Part shown: piece after piece, positions 46,722 through 57,612 of the stretch
Layout of the letters: every line of letters starts with the position of its first letter
How positions within the stretch are numbered: position 1 is the stretch's first letter
From: Sabellastarte sp. h YS-2021
Taxonomy: Eukaryota > Annelida > Polychaeta > Sabellida > Sabellidae
Length of the DNA: 64,000 nucleotides
Direction of reading: 5' to 3'
Assembly (NCBI GenBank): GCA_964017235.1
Contig: OZ024931.1
Location: 96,180,221 to 96,244,220, forward strand
Notes under the pieces: model-generated
The model's input: only the letters and a program-made list of their open reading frames with translations
Databases searched by the model: none
What the model was told of the DNA's origin: nothing
Made by a program: the position numbers and the translations under genes

Positions 46722-46794
46722 CTGGAGGGCAAGAACAATCCATGTCTACATTTCTTTCTTTTCTTGATTTTTGAATGAAATTCTTCTCCAGCTC
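46722..46794 (-). CDS. Transmembrane collagen-like gene: exon entering the triple helix
   Basis: This 73-bp exon lies between an acceptor (ACTTTCTTTAG) and a donor (CCAG/GTAAATA). It begins in phase 0, matching the end of the upstream exon, and ends in phase 1 within a Gly codon. The peptide starts ELEKNFIQKSRKER and ends DMDCSCPPG. A short basic stalk with an RKER (RXXR, furin-like) site, then CxCPPG leading into Gly-X-Y repeats, is the arrangement seen in membrane-bound collagens. It sits in unique DNA between two mobile elements. Helix exons were not found. Confidence 0.6.
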
Positions 46795-47154
46795 CTAAAG
46801 AAAGTCAGACAATTATTAAAATATACTGGAACACTTTTATTTCCACATGAAAATAATTTCTACTCCCGTGGAGGAAAAAAAATCAGACAATGCAAAGAGT
46901 AAATTCCACTCGTCATTTGAGATTAAATAGAGTAAAGGACAAATAAGCAATCAGTGACCCATGAAAGGAGTATTTTTCTTGAGTCGTGGACAGACCTCAA
47001 TAAATAAAGAGAAAGTTCACCCAACCAAACGATTTTGCTCTGGACTTCATATCACAATCAGTTATAACCAGTGTACAAGCATTATGTTTTAGAGTGTATT
47101 CATTTGTCTGTTGATCTGTTTCCTTGACTGTGTTGCCAATAACACCAAAAACAA
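46795..47154 (-). other. Unique intronic DNA of the collagen-like gene
   Basis: This single-copy-looking sequence extends from the acceptor of the small exon to the insertion point of the composite element at 47155. Joined to 55508-55832 it gives the pre-insertion intron of about 685 bp. Confidence 0.6.
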
Positions 47155-47219
47155 CTAGGCCTATGCATCGGAGAACCGATGCAAATTTGTATCCACCGAA
47201 AAGACAACTCACCAAAGCC

Positions 47220-48512
47220 AGTGAACCATTGTTTGACGTTGAAGGAGGGGCCCAAGGTCAAATCTGAAAACATCAGAAGATTCCCAGCCCATGACCTCCT
47301 ATAAATTGGTTTCATATTGCAAACCTCTTGGACCAATAATAAGCAAGTTATCAGCACTTTTAAGTTTTGCTATTGTCGCTTGACCTTGAAGGAGGGGCCC
47401 AAGGTCAAATCTGACCACATCAAAAGATTCCTAGCCCATGATTTCCTATAGGTTGGTTTCACATTACAAACCTCTAGGACCAATAATAGGCAAGCTATAA
47501 GCATTTCTAAGTTTGGGTATCCTCGTTTGACCTTGAAGGAGGGACCCAAGGTCAAATCTGAGCATATCAAAAGATTCCTAGCCCATGATTTCCTATATGT
47601 TGGTTTCACTTTGCAAACCTCTAGGACCAATAATAAGCAAGTTATAAGCACTTTTAGGTTTGGATATCCTCTTTTGACCTTGAAGGAGAGGTCCAAGGTC
47701 AAATCTGACCACACCAAAAGATTCGCTCAAAATTGCTCTATCTCTTACGGTTTTCATGATATTCATACTTCATACAAATCCGACCACACTAAAATATTCC
47801 CAGCCCATGATTTCCTATAGGTTGGTTTACCATCCCAACCTCTAAGACCAATAATAAGCGAGTTATAAGCACTTTTAAGTTTGGCTATCCTTGCTTAACC
47901 TTGAAGAAGGGGTCCAAGGTCAAATCTGACCACACAAAAAGATTCCCAGCCCATGATTTCCTATAGGTTGGTTTACTATCCCAAACCTCTAGAATCAATA
48001 ATAAGTGAGTTATAAGCACTTCTACATTTGGGTATCCTCATTTGACCTTGAAGGAGGGGTCCAAGGTCAAATCTGACCACACCAGAAGATTCCCAGGCCA
48101 TGATTTCCTATAAGTTGGTTTACCATCCCAAACCTGTACGACCAATAATAAGCGAGTTATAAGCACTTTTAACTTTGGCTATCCTTGTTGGACCTTGAAG
48201 GAGAGGTCCAAGGTCAAATTAGACCATATCAAAAGATTCCCAGCCCATGATTTCCTATAGGTTGGTTTACTATCCCAAACCTCTAGAACCAATAATAAGT
48301 GAGTTATAAGCACTTCTAGGTTTGGGTATCCTCGTTTGACCTTGAAGGAGGGGTCCAAGGTCAAATCTGACCACACCAGAAGATTCCCAGGCCATGATTT
48401 CCTATAAGTTGGTTTACCATCCCAAACCTGTACGACCAATAATAAGCGAGTTATAAGCACTTTTGACTTTGGCTATCCTTGTTTGACCTTGAAGGAGAGG
48501 TCCAAGGTCAAA
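47220..48512 (+). repeat. D satellite array with an F insertion-like junction
   Basis: About nine D units are broken at about 47725-47780 by a short F-type stretch (TTCGCTCAAAATTGCTC, TTACGGTTTTCATGATA). The same D-to-F junction recurs at 54027, so it marks a duplicated block inside this element. The array ends at AGGTCAAA, where element 5 copy 2 starts. Confidence 0.85.
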
Positions 48513-48889
48513 CTAGAGGATCGCTCGCAAAAAAAAAAGATAATGTTTTTGCATAGCAAAAACAAAGCGTCCCGAAAAGGATATAAAGGTGAGTGCTAAA
48601 GTATTAAGAAAATGCTTCGTTTCTAGCCTTATACTGTTGTGGCAACCGGCAGAGATACCCAGCAGGTCAAAAATTTTGTTGAGTTCGCTCCATATAGCAC
48701 GGTTTTCGAGATATAAGCATTTTTGTGTTTTGCAAAAACTTTGAAAATTCAAAATGGCCACCATTTTTGGGGAGACAAAAATTTTTGTCAAGACCACTGC
48801 CGCGGTGTGTATCTCCTGCCGAGCATTAAAGCAGAAGAAATAGCTTTTCCGAGATATTCACAATTTTTCATTTTCCTGTGTGAAAGCTC

Positions 48890-51800
48890 TTCCAAAAGTA
48901 GGTGAATGAGTTATTTGAGAAAAATTGGCTATCTGCAATACTATTAAGAGATAATTCATATTTACTCATTTTGAGTAGGTGAATAATTATCTATGGGTCT
49001 GAAACTTCACCAAGTGAAAGCTCTCCCAAAAGTAGGTGAATGAGTTATTTGAGAAAAATTGGCTATCTGCAATACTTTCAGAGATAATTCGCATTTACTC
49101 ATTTTGAGTAGGTGAGTAATTAGCTATGGGTCTGAAACTTCACCATGTGAAAGCTCTCCCACAAGTAGATGAATGAGTATTTGATAAAAATTGGGTATCC
49201 GCAATACTTTTACAGATAATTAGCATTTACTCATTTTGAGTAGGTGAATAATTAGCTATGGGTCTGAAACTTCACCAAGTGAAAGCTCTCCCAAAAGTAG
49301 GTGAATGAGTTATTTGAGAAAAATTGGCTATCTGCAATACTTTTAGAGATAATTCGCATTTACTCATTTTGAGTAGGTGAGTAATTAGCTATGGGTCTGA
49401 AACTTCACCAAGTGAAAGCTCTCCCAAAAGTAGGTGAATGAGTTATTTGAGAAAAATTGGCTATCTGCAATACTTTTAGAGATAATTTGCATTTACTCAT
49501 TTTGAGTAGGTGAGTAATTAGCTAGTTGTCTGAAACTTCACCAAGTGAAAGCTCTCCCAAAAGTAGGTGAATGAGTTATTTGAGAAAAATTGGCTATCTG
49601 CAATACTTTTAGAGATAATTCGCATTTACTCATTTTGAGTAGGTGAGTAATTAGCTATGGGTCTGAAACTTCACCAAGTGAAAGCTCTGCCAAAAGTAGG
49701 TGAATGAGTTATTTGAGAAAAATTGGCTATCTGCAATACTTTTAGAGATAATTCGCATTTACTCATTTTGAGTAGGTGAGTAATTAGCTATGGGTCTGAA
49801 ACTTCACAGAGTGAAAGCTCTCCCAAAAGTAGGTGAATGAGTTATTTGAGAAAAATTGGCTATCTGCAATACTTTTACAGATAAATCACATTTACTCATT
49901 TTGAGTAGGTGAGTAATTAGCTATGGGTCGGAAACTTCACCAAGTGAAAGCTCTCCCAAAAGTAGGTGAATGATTAATTTGACAAAAATTGGCTATCTGC
50001 AATACTTTTAGAGATAATTCGCATTTACTCATTTTGAGTAGGTGAGTAATTAGCTATGGGTCTGAAACTTCACCAAGTGAAAGCTCTCCCAAAAGTAGGT
50101 GAATGAGTTATTTGAGAAAAATTGGCTATCTGCAATACTTTTAGAGATAATTCGCATTTACTCATTTTGAGTAGGTGAGTAATTAGCTATGGGTCTGAAA
50201 CTTCACCAAGTGAAAGCTCTCCCAAAAGTAGCTGAATGAGTTATTTGAGAAAAATTGGCTATCTGCAATACTTTTAGAGATAATTCGCATTTACTCATTT
50301 TGAGTAGGTGAGTAATTAGCTATGGGTCTGAAACTTCACAGAGTGAAAGCTCTCCCAAAAGTAGGTGAATGAGTTATTTGAGAAAAATTGGCTATCTGCA
50401 ATACTTTTAGAGATAATTCGCATTTACTCATTTTGAGTAGGTGAGTAATTAGCTATGGGTCTGAAACTTCACCAAGTGAAAGCTCTCCCAAAAGTAGGTG
50501 AATGAGTTATTTGAGAAAAATTGGCTATCTGCAATACTTTTAGAGATAATTCGCATTTACTCATTTTAAGTAGGTGAGTAATTAGCTATGGGTCTGAAAC
50601 TTCACCATGTGAAAGCTCTGCCAAAAGTAGGTGAATGAGTTATTTGAGAAAAATTGGCTATCTGCAATACTTTTAGAGATAATTCGCATTTACTCATTTT
50701 GAGTAGGTGAGTAATTAGCTATGGGTCTGAAACTTCACCAAGTGAAAGCTCTCCCAAAAGTAGCTGAATGAGTTATTTGAGAAAAATTGGCTATCTGCAA
50801 TACTTTTAGAGATAATTCGCATTTACTCATTTTGAGTAGGTGAGTAATTAGCTATGGGTCTGAAACTTCACAGAGTGAAAGCTCTCCCAAAAGTAGGTGA
50901 ATGAGTTATTTGAGAAAAATTGGCTATCTGCAATACTTTTAGAGATAATTCGCATTTACTCATTTTAAGTAGGTGAGTAATTAGCTATGGGTCTGAAACT
51001 TCACCATGTGAAAGCTCTGCCAAAAGTAGGTGAAGGAGTTATTTGAGAAAAATTGGCTATCTGCAATACTTTTAGAGATACTTCGCATTTACTCATTTTG
51101 AGTAGGTGAGTAATTAGCTATGGGTCTGAAACTTCACCAAGTGAAAGCTCTCCCAAAAGTAGGTGAATGATTAATTTGACAAAAATTGGCTATCTGCAAT
51201 ACTTTTAGAGATAATTCGCATTTACTCATTTTGAGTAGGTGAGTAATTAGCTATGGGTCTGAAACTTCACCAAGTGAAAGCTCTCCCAAAAGTAGGTGAA
51301 TGAGTTATTTGAGAAAAATTGGCTATCTGCAATACTTTTAGAGATAATTCGCATTTACTCATTTTGAGTAGGTGAGTAATTAGCTATGGGTCTGAAACTT
51401 CACCAAGTGAAAGCTCTCCCAAAAGTAGGTGAATGAGTTATTTGAGAAAAATTGGCTATCTGCAATACTTTTAGAGATAATTCGCATTTACTCATTTTGA
51501 GTAGGTGAGTAATTAGCTATGGGTCTGAAACTTCACAGAGTGAAAGCTCTCCCAAAAGTAGGTGAATGAGTTATTTGAGAAAAATTGGCTATCTGCAATA
51601 CTTTTAGAGATAATTCGCATTTACTCATTTTGAGTAGGTGAGTAATTAGCTATGGGTCTGAAACTTCACCAAGTGAAAGCTCTCCCAAAAGTAGGTGAAT
51701 GAGTTATTTGAGAAAAATTGGCTATCTGCAATACTTTTAGAGATAATTCGTATTTACTCATTTTAAGTAGGTGAGTAATTAGCTATGGGTCTGAAACTTC

Positions 51801-52610
51801 ACCATGTGAAAGCTCTGCCAAAAGTAGGTGAAGGAGTTATTTGAGAAAAATTGGCTATCTGCAATACTTTTAGAGATACTTCGCATTTACTCATTTTGAG
51901 TAGGTGAGTAATTAGCTATGGGTCTGAAACTTCACCAAGTGAAAGCTCTCCCAGAAGTAGGTGAATGATTAATTTGACAAAAATTGGCTATCTGCAATAC
52001 TTTTAGAGATAATTCGCATTTACTCATTTTGAGTAGGTGAATAATTAGCTATGGGTCTGAAACTTCACCAACTGAAAGCTCTCCCAAAAGTAGGTGAATG
52101 AGTTATTTGAGAAAAATTGGCTATCTGCAATACTTTTAGAGATAATTCGCATTTACTCATTTTGAGTAGGTGAGTAATTAGCTATGGGTCTGAAACTTCA
52201 CCAAGTGAAAGCTCTCCCAAAAGTAGGTGAATGAGTTATTTGAGAAAAATTGGCTATCTGCAATACTTTTAAGAGATAATTCGCATTTACTCATTTTGAG
52301 TAGGTGAGTAATCATCTACGGGTCTGAAACTTCACCATGTGAAAACTCTCCCAAAAGTAGGTGAATGAGTTATTTGATAAAAATTGGGTATCCGCAATAG
52401 TTTTTGAGATAATTAGCATTTACTCATTTTGAGTAGGTGAGTAATTAGCTACGGGTCTGAAACTTCACCAAGTGAAAGCTCTTCCAAAAGTAGGTGAATG
52501 AGTTATTTGAGAAAAATTGGCCATCTGCAATACTTTTAGAGGTAATTCGCATTTACTCTTTTTGAGTAGGTGAGCAATTAGCTATGGGTCTGAAACTTCA
52601 CCAAGTGAAA
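48890..52610 (+). repeat. B satellite array, 133-bp period, about 28 units
   Basis: This long homogeneous array has ordered variants: AAACTTCACAGAGTGAAAGC near 49800, 50335, 50870 and 51530; GAAGGAGTTATTTGAG near 51030 and 51830. Block duplications of several units are evident. The first four and last few units match those of copy 1 almost exactly, while the middle differs in number. Confidence 0.9.
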
Positions 52611-53065
52611 GCTCTTTGGGATAGCTGCTCTGCAGAGATACCCTGAAGATAAAAAATTTCGTCGAAATCGCTCTATGTAGCACGGTTTTCGAAATACTAG
52701 CATTTTTGTGTTTTGCAATTTTTGCGCAAAAATTCGAAAATTCAAAATGGCCGCCATTTTTGGCGAGACAAAAATTTTTTGAAAATTGGGAAAATTACTC
52801 CGCAGAGATATCCTGCGGGTCAAAAATTTTGTCGAAATTGCTCTATCTAGCACGGTTTTTGAGATATAAGCATTTTTGTGTTTTTCAATTTTTGCGAAAA
52901 TTTCGAAAATTCAAAATGGCCGCCATTTTGGGCGAGACAAAATTTTTTTGAAAATTGGGAAAACTACTCCGCAGAGATACCCTGTGGGTCAAAAATTTCG
53001 TCGAAATCGCTCTATCTAGCACGGTTTTCGAGATATAAGCATTTTTGTGTTTTCCTTATTTGGAA
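52611..53065 (+). repeat. Short E' array in element 5 copy 2
   Basis: Roughly two and a half E' units correspond to the first and last units of the copy 1 array (30950-32230), with the central units absent. Frames on both strands are repeat-driven. Confidence 0.85.
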
Positions 53066-53439
53066 AATTCGTAATGATTAATTAATCATTAATTACTCGG
53101 CCATTTCTTGACCAATCAATGCCAAAATCTAATGATTTCCAGATTTTAATAGAATGAATGTATTTGCCAAGTTTCAGGTGAATTGATAAAATTCCTTTCA
53201 AGTTATCATCCGGACAAGCTTCCCCATCGAAAAAAGACATTTTTGGTCATGTGACCTCTCTGATTGGTTGAAATGTCACTGCAGCATATTCAAAAAAATT
53301 CCCCAAGGCTACTGCCTAAACCTGCCAAATTTGAAAAGAATCCGCCTAACGGTTACAGAGTTATAAGGAAAACAAAATGCGGAGCCGGCAGAGCCGGCGG
53401 AGCCGGCGGAGCCTGAAGCTCTCCCATACACAAACAAGC

Positions 53440-54020
53440 GACCACATCAAAAGATTCCCAGCCCATGATTTCCAAAAGGTTGGTTTACCATCCCAAACGT
53501 GTACGACCAATAATAAGCAAGTTATAAGCAATTTTAAGTTTGGTTATCCTCGTTTGACCTTGAAGGAGGGGTCCAAGGTCAAATCTGACCACACCAAAAG
53601 ATTCCCAGCCCATGTGTTCCTATAGGTTGGTTTACCATCCCAAACTTCTAGGACCAATAATAAGCCAGTTATAAGCACTTTTAAGTTTCGCTATCCTCAT
53701 TTGACCTTGACAGAGGGGTTATAAATCTGACTACACCAGAAGATTCCCTGCCCATGATTTCCTATAAGTTGGTTTACCATCCCAAACCTGTACGTGAGTT
53801 AAAAGAACTTTTAAGTTTGACTATCCTCATTTGACCTTGAAGGAGGGGTCCAAGGTGAAATCAGACCACATCAAAAGATTCCCAGCCCATGATTTCCTAT
53901 AGGTTGGTTTACCATCCCAAACCTGTACGACCAATAATAAGCGAGTTATAAGCACTTTTATGTTTGGCTATCCTCGTTTGACCTTGAAGGAGAGGTCCAA
54001 GGTCAAATCTGACCACACCA
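53440..54020 (+). repeat. D units resuming after element 5 copy 2
   Basis: About four D units, one shortened (near 53720), end in the D/F junction CAAAAGATTCGCTC at about 54027. Confidence 0.85.
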
Positions 54021-54960
54021 AAAGATTCGCTCAAAATTGCTCTATCTCTTACGGTTTTCATGATATTCATACCTTTTCCGCTAAAATCCAAGATGGCCGC
54101 CCAAAGTGGCGAAAATTGAAATTTTTACCCTAGGGACAGGTTACTCCTAAACTAAACTGTGGGGTCAAAAATTTCCTCAAAATCGCTCTAACTGTTTTCG
54201 AGATATTTTCAATGGTTTTTTTTTTTTCACTAAAATCCAAGATGACCGCCAAAAGTGCCGAAAACTGAATTTTTTCCCCTAGGAACAGGATATTCTTGTA
54301 CTGCCCTGTGGGTCAAAAATTCGCTCGAAATCGCTCTATCTCTAACCATTTCCAAAATATTTTCAATGTTTTATTTTCCGCTAAAATCCAAGATGGCCGC
54401 CAAAAGTGGCGAAAATTGAGATTTTTCTCCTAGGAACAGGATACTCCTGTACTACACTGCGATTCAAAAATTCGCTCCAAATCGTTCTCTTACCGTTTCC
54501 ATGATATTTTCAACATTTTACTTCCCGCCAAAATCCAAGATGGCCGCCAAAAGTGGCAAAAATTGAAAGTTTTCCTCTTTGCATAGGATACTCTTGTACT
54601 ACCCTGTGGGTCAAAATTCGCTCGAAATCACTCTATCTCTTACCGTTTACGAGATATTTTCAATGTTTTATTTTCCGCTAAAATCCAAGATGGCCACCAA
54701 AAGTGGCGAAAATTGAAATTTTTCCCCTACTCACAGGATACTCCTGTACTACCCTGCGGGTCCAAAATTCGCTCGAAATCACTCTATCTCTTATGGTTTT
54801 CAGGATATTCACACTTTTTCATTTTCCGCTAAAATCCAAGATGGCCGCCAAAAGTGGCGAAAATTGAAATTTTTCCCCTCTGTATACAACGCTCTTGTAC
54901 TACCCTGTGGGTCAAAAATTTGCTCGAAATCACTCTATCTCTTACGGTTTGCGAGACATT
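54021..54960 (+). repeat. F satellite array (about 150 bp, six units)
   Basis: ATCCAAGATGGCCGCC recurs at 147-151 bp (54093, 54242 diverged, 54393, 54540 and onward). Other landmarks are CTGTGGGTCAAAAATTCGC and CGCTCTATCTCTTACGG. F shares the ATGGCCGCC and GGGTCAAAAATT...CGAAATCGCTCTATCT parts with E and E'. Confidence 0.9.
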
Positions 54961-55437
54961 TGTGATTTTTTCACATTTTCACTAAAATTAGCAATAAAGT
55001 AGCCATTACTTACTTGTACATTGAGCAACAGGTGTGAAACTTAAATATGTCACAGTTCACAAAAAAGTAGATGAACAACATATTTGAGAGAAATTGTGTA
55101 GCTGCAATACTTTTGAAGATATAAGCCATTTACTCATTATGGTTACCACTAAAAATTGACAAAGTAGCGGCAATCACTTAGCTATGGAGATACACTTCCA
55201 AACTACTGACCATGTTGTAGCTGTGGATAAAGTACCTGAACAACATATTGGAACAAAATATTCTAAATGTAATAGTTTGAGAGTTATAAGTCATATAATT
55301 AGGTAAAAGTGCCATTACTCACTCAAAAGTAGGCCAAAGTTCACCAAACCCAAAAAATACTGAAGAGCGTAAAATTTCATTAGGATAAATAATTTACCAA
55401 AAATGTGCAACTGTAGTAGTTTAAGAGAAACTGCTTG
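54961..55437 (+). repeat. C repeats leading to tail2
   Basis: About two and a half C units (GTAGCTGCAATACTTTTG, TACACTTCCAAACTACTG) are followed by a short unique stretch and the CA-rich tract at 55438-55463. The arrangement is the same as at 61190-62290. Confidence 0.85.
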
Positions 55438-55507
55438 ACACACACACGCACGCACACACACATGGTGCAAATTATAATCTCCCGCCGGCGAGCTGGGCGG
55501 GAGATAA

Positions 55508-55832
55508 TGAGGCCATGATGGGGTTTCTAGCCATATTTTACAAACAGAAGATCCAGCCAACCAGTCTACTTTCGTCTGCAAATGTGAATAATTTAATTAA
55601 CCAATGAAAACAATTGTCACTGAAACTTCATTCGATACAAAATTCTGGAGAGCGGCAATCTGTACTGCAGCATATTTTCTACGGAAAAGTTTTACCGTAC
55701 CGCAGCCATGCCCCATATTTTAATATAAATTTTAAATATCTCCTCAAATGACACCCATAGATAATATATTAGAAGGTAGTACATACTAAGCACATTCCCT
55801 ACATGCCCATTTTGTAAAGAGTCTATACTTAC
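55508..55832 (-). other. Unique intronic DNA of the collagen-like gene
   Basis: This host sequence lies between the composite element and the donor of the transmembrane exon. Its first bases, TGAGGCC, join to ACAA at 47154 in the inferred pre-insertion state. No additional exon is recognised. Confidence 0.6.
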
Positions 55833-56105
55833 AGATTCCAAAATGTCACTGATGACACTGTACACAGATTCTTTCTTTATACAATCCATTTCTAATTTTT
55901 GAACACGTGTTTCAAGTTGTAACAGTGTTGTATGAAACCACAGAAATATCCATAATATAAATCCCACAGACAAAAGTACACAAATAACTGCAGTTATTGC
56001 TTTCACTGTTTGTACAGAGACATTTCTTTTCTTGAAAGTTTCTTGGGAATGAAATTTGTTAGCATCAATGTCTCTCTTCCTTTCACTTTTCATCATGATT
56101 TCTTC
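55833..56105 (-). CDS. Transmembrane collagen-like gene: transmembrane exon
   Basis: A 91-codon exon between a strong acceptor (TTTTCTTTACAG) and consensus donor (TCT/GTAAGTAT), phase 0 at both ends. Translation probably starts at ATGATG (56096). Counting from there, residues 1-31 are basic (KSERKR, FKKR), about 34-54 form one hydrophobic transmembrane helix, and 58-73 a short coiled coil (LLQLETRVQKLEMDCI), with an extracellular Cys. No signal peptide is evident, so topology would be type II. This is the N-terminal plan of membrane-bound collagens (types XIII, XXIII, XXV, gliomedin, ectodysplasin). Family identity is inferred from topology and from the downstream CSCPPG exon. Confidence 0.6.
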
Positions 56106-56380
56106 CTGTAAAGAAAACAATTCACTACATTTTCATGTTAAACAAATTAAACTCTACAAACATTCCCTTAAAACTTGTACTGTACTTTGTAAGCACAGTT
56201 AACTAATATTTCGAGGAAATAGCTTGAACCATTTGATTCTCTGCATAGCCCCTCAACTTAAAACTTTCTATTTCCAAGATTTTCTTCATTTTCAAAACTT
56301 GTAAAATCACAAATCTATTATAGCTGTTAATTTCTTTTTAATTTTTATCCTACAACCTTCACAGATGGTGGGAGGGGAGC

Positions 56381-56654
56381 AGGGGGGCACAGTGGTAACA
56401 CACTTGCCTTCCACCTCTGAGATCAGAGTTCAAATCTCAGACTGACCTCATTTGGGAAAACTGGTAGTAACTTGTCGTTGGTCGGCAGTTTAGAGAACAG
56501 AACCTTGACCAACTGTATGTACTGGTTTCCTCTGCCCTTCCACCTACCCACACAATATAAGTGGTAAGGTACTAGGCATGATGTAAAAACCACTAATTAA
56601 ATCATGTTACGGAGTGAATTTTTGTATACATATTTATATATATATATATATATT
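56381..56654 (+). mobile_element. tRNA-derived SINE with TA-repeat tail
   Basis: The head resembles a tRNA: an A-box-like GCACAGTGGTAACAC and a B-box-like GAGTTCAAATCTC (56425-56438), about 40 bp apart. A non-tRNA body follows (TGGTTTCCTCTGCCC, ATTAAATCATGTTACGG), with a (TA)n tail at about 56634-56652. No similar full copy was seen in the window. Confidence 0.65.
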
Positions 56655-56668
56655 CACCTTAAATAAAC

Positions 56669-56770
56669 AAGGGTGCAGTGGCTGACTTCTGCCAACCACG
56701 GAGTCAAATCTTTAGACAGCACTGGGTCTGGAAATTGGTAAACTCTGTATTATCATCGCCCACATTCGCA
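56669..56770 (+). mobile_element. Short tRNA-like SINE, copy 1
   Basis: The body AGGGTGCAGTGGCTGAC...GGAGTCAAATCTT resembles A and B boxes and continues to CTGTATTATCATCGCCC. A related copy is at 58696-58785, which supports a dispersed family rather than a single tRNA gene. It lacks the pairing expected of a functional tRNA. Confidence 0.55.
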
Positions 56771-57325
56771 AACCACTTACAAAGATGTTGTTACAGATCT
56801 GTGTGGCGAGATGTGTTGGGTATTTGATACGTGACCAGATACATGACGTGAAAGGTTACAAATATTGGGATCATCTGTGTAACTGCGCGGTTTGAATTTT
56901 GATTTTGAAAGGAGAAGACGTACAGTAGTATTTTATATTTGAAGTGTATATATAAAATAAGTTTAGCAAAATGGTTTATTTTGTAAATATAAAACAACTG
57001 GAAGACATAAACTTAAGTGGTAAATGAATATTTTACACAAGTATACTGTACGTATTTTTTTAAAATATTCAATAATTAAAATAATATTGCTTTCAAATGT
57101 TCTTGGTCTGTGTATATGCAGTCTGTACCTTTCGTGTAGCGTCTTTCTCCAATATTTCTTGTGGCCATATATTTGATACTGATTTATACTGTGACAAGAG
57201 CCTTCAATGAAAATATGCACTCAGTAGTTCCAGCTATGTGATTTGTTCACAACAAATGCTTTGTAAATTTGTCATGCTTTGATGAATGAAGTCACATGGA
57301 TGCGCAAACAATGATTTTACCTTAC

Positions 57326-57545
57326 CTGCATGATAAACCAGCAGATGGATAAATATGAACTTTACTTGGGGATTTGCAAGACAACTATTTTACATTTGCA
57401 CTGACTGCACATACACCTCCATCAGTAGAAACCAGCAGATGAAACCGTTAAAAAAGACTCCTTTGAATATGCAAAGACAATGGAGAAGACAATAGTTTCT
57501 AGGAAATACGGGACCTTACACAAAGGCAGATGTAGTCCTAGACAA
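57326..57545 (-). other. Candidate 5' UTR exon of the collagen-like gene
   Basis: On the minus strand this stretch ends in a strong donor (ATGCAG/GTAAGGT, donor G at 57325), upstream of the transmembrane exon, whose own start codon lies only 9 bases after its acceptor. A leader exon is therefore expected about here. A related sequence without that donor lies at about 60790-60990. No promoter motif was identified with confidence. Confidence 0.3.
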
Positions 57546-57612
57546 AGTTTTAAGCGAGAGCCTCGAAAGAGCTCGCGCTTCTACGGATCACTTTTTTTTG
57601 TTTCCAGACTTT

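Larger units (their letters stand above)
48513..53439 (-). mobile_element. Helitron-like element 5, copy 2 (4.9 kb)
   Basis: It has the same left end and leader as copy 1 (CTAGAGGATCGCTCGC) and the same B array, E' array and unique right part. It differs in repeat number: more B units (about 28 versus 20) and fewer E' units (about 3 versus 8), and it lacks about 120 bp of E'-type leader. Its right terminal hairpin is missing: the sequence stops at ACAAACAAGC and D resumes with GACCACATC, with about three host bases lost. Confidence 0.8.
47155..55507 (-). mobile_element. Composite Helitron-like element in an intron (head3, D/F/C, tail2), 8.35 kb
   Basis: The left end is CTAGGCCTAT with hairpin GCATCGG-AGAA-CCGATGC (47165-47182). 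The right end is hairpin TCTCCCGCC/GGCGGGAGA (55478-55504), then TAA. Unique host DNA lies on both sides, reading ACAA/TGAGG at the junction, so insertion is again A/T. The interior is a D array, then F and C arrays, with element 5 copy 2 nested in the D part. Its head3 plus tail2 combination differs from element 2 (head2 plus tail2). Confidence 0.7.
56106..57325 (-). other. Probable first intron of the collagen-like gene
   Basis: This is mostly unique AT-rich DNA with two SINE-like insertions (56381-56654 and 56669-56760). Minus-strand frames at 56791-56997 and 56963-57220 have no coding character. Confidence 0.4.

Noticed and set aside
54093-54960. AAGATGGC motifs in F units as YY1 sites
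   Set aside because: The short core match is part of the repeat, and the flanking G/C pattern does not fit the full consensus well.
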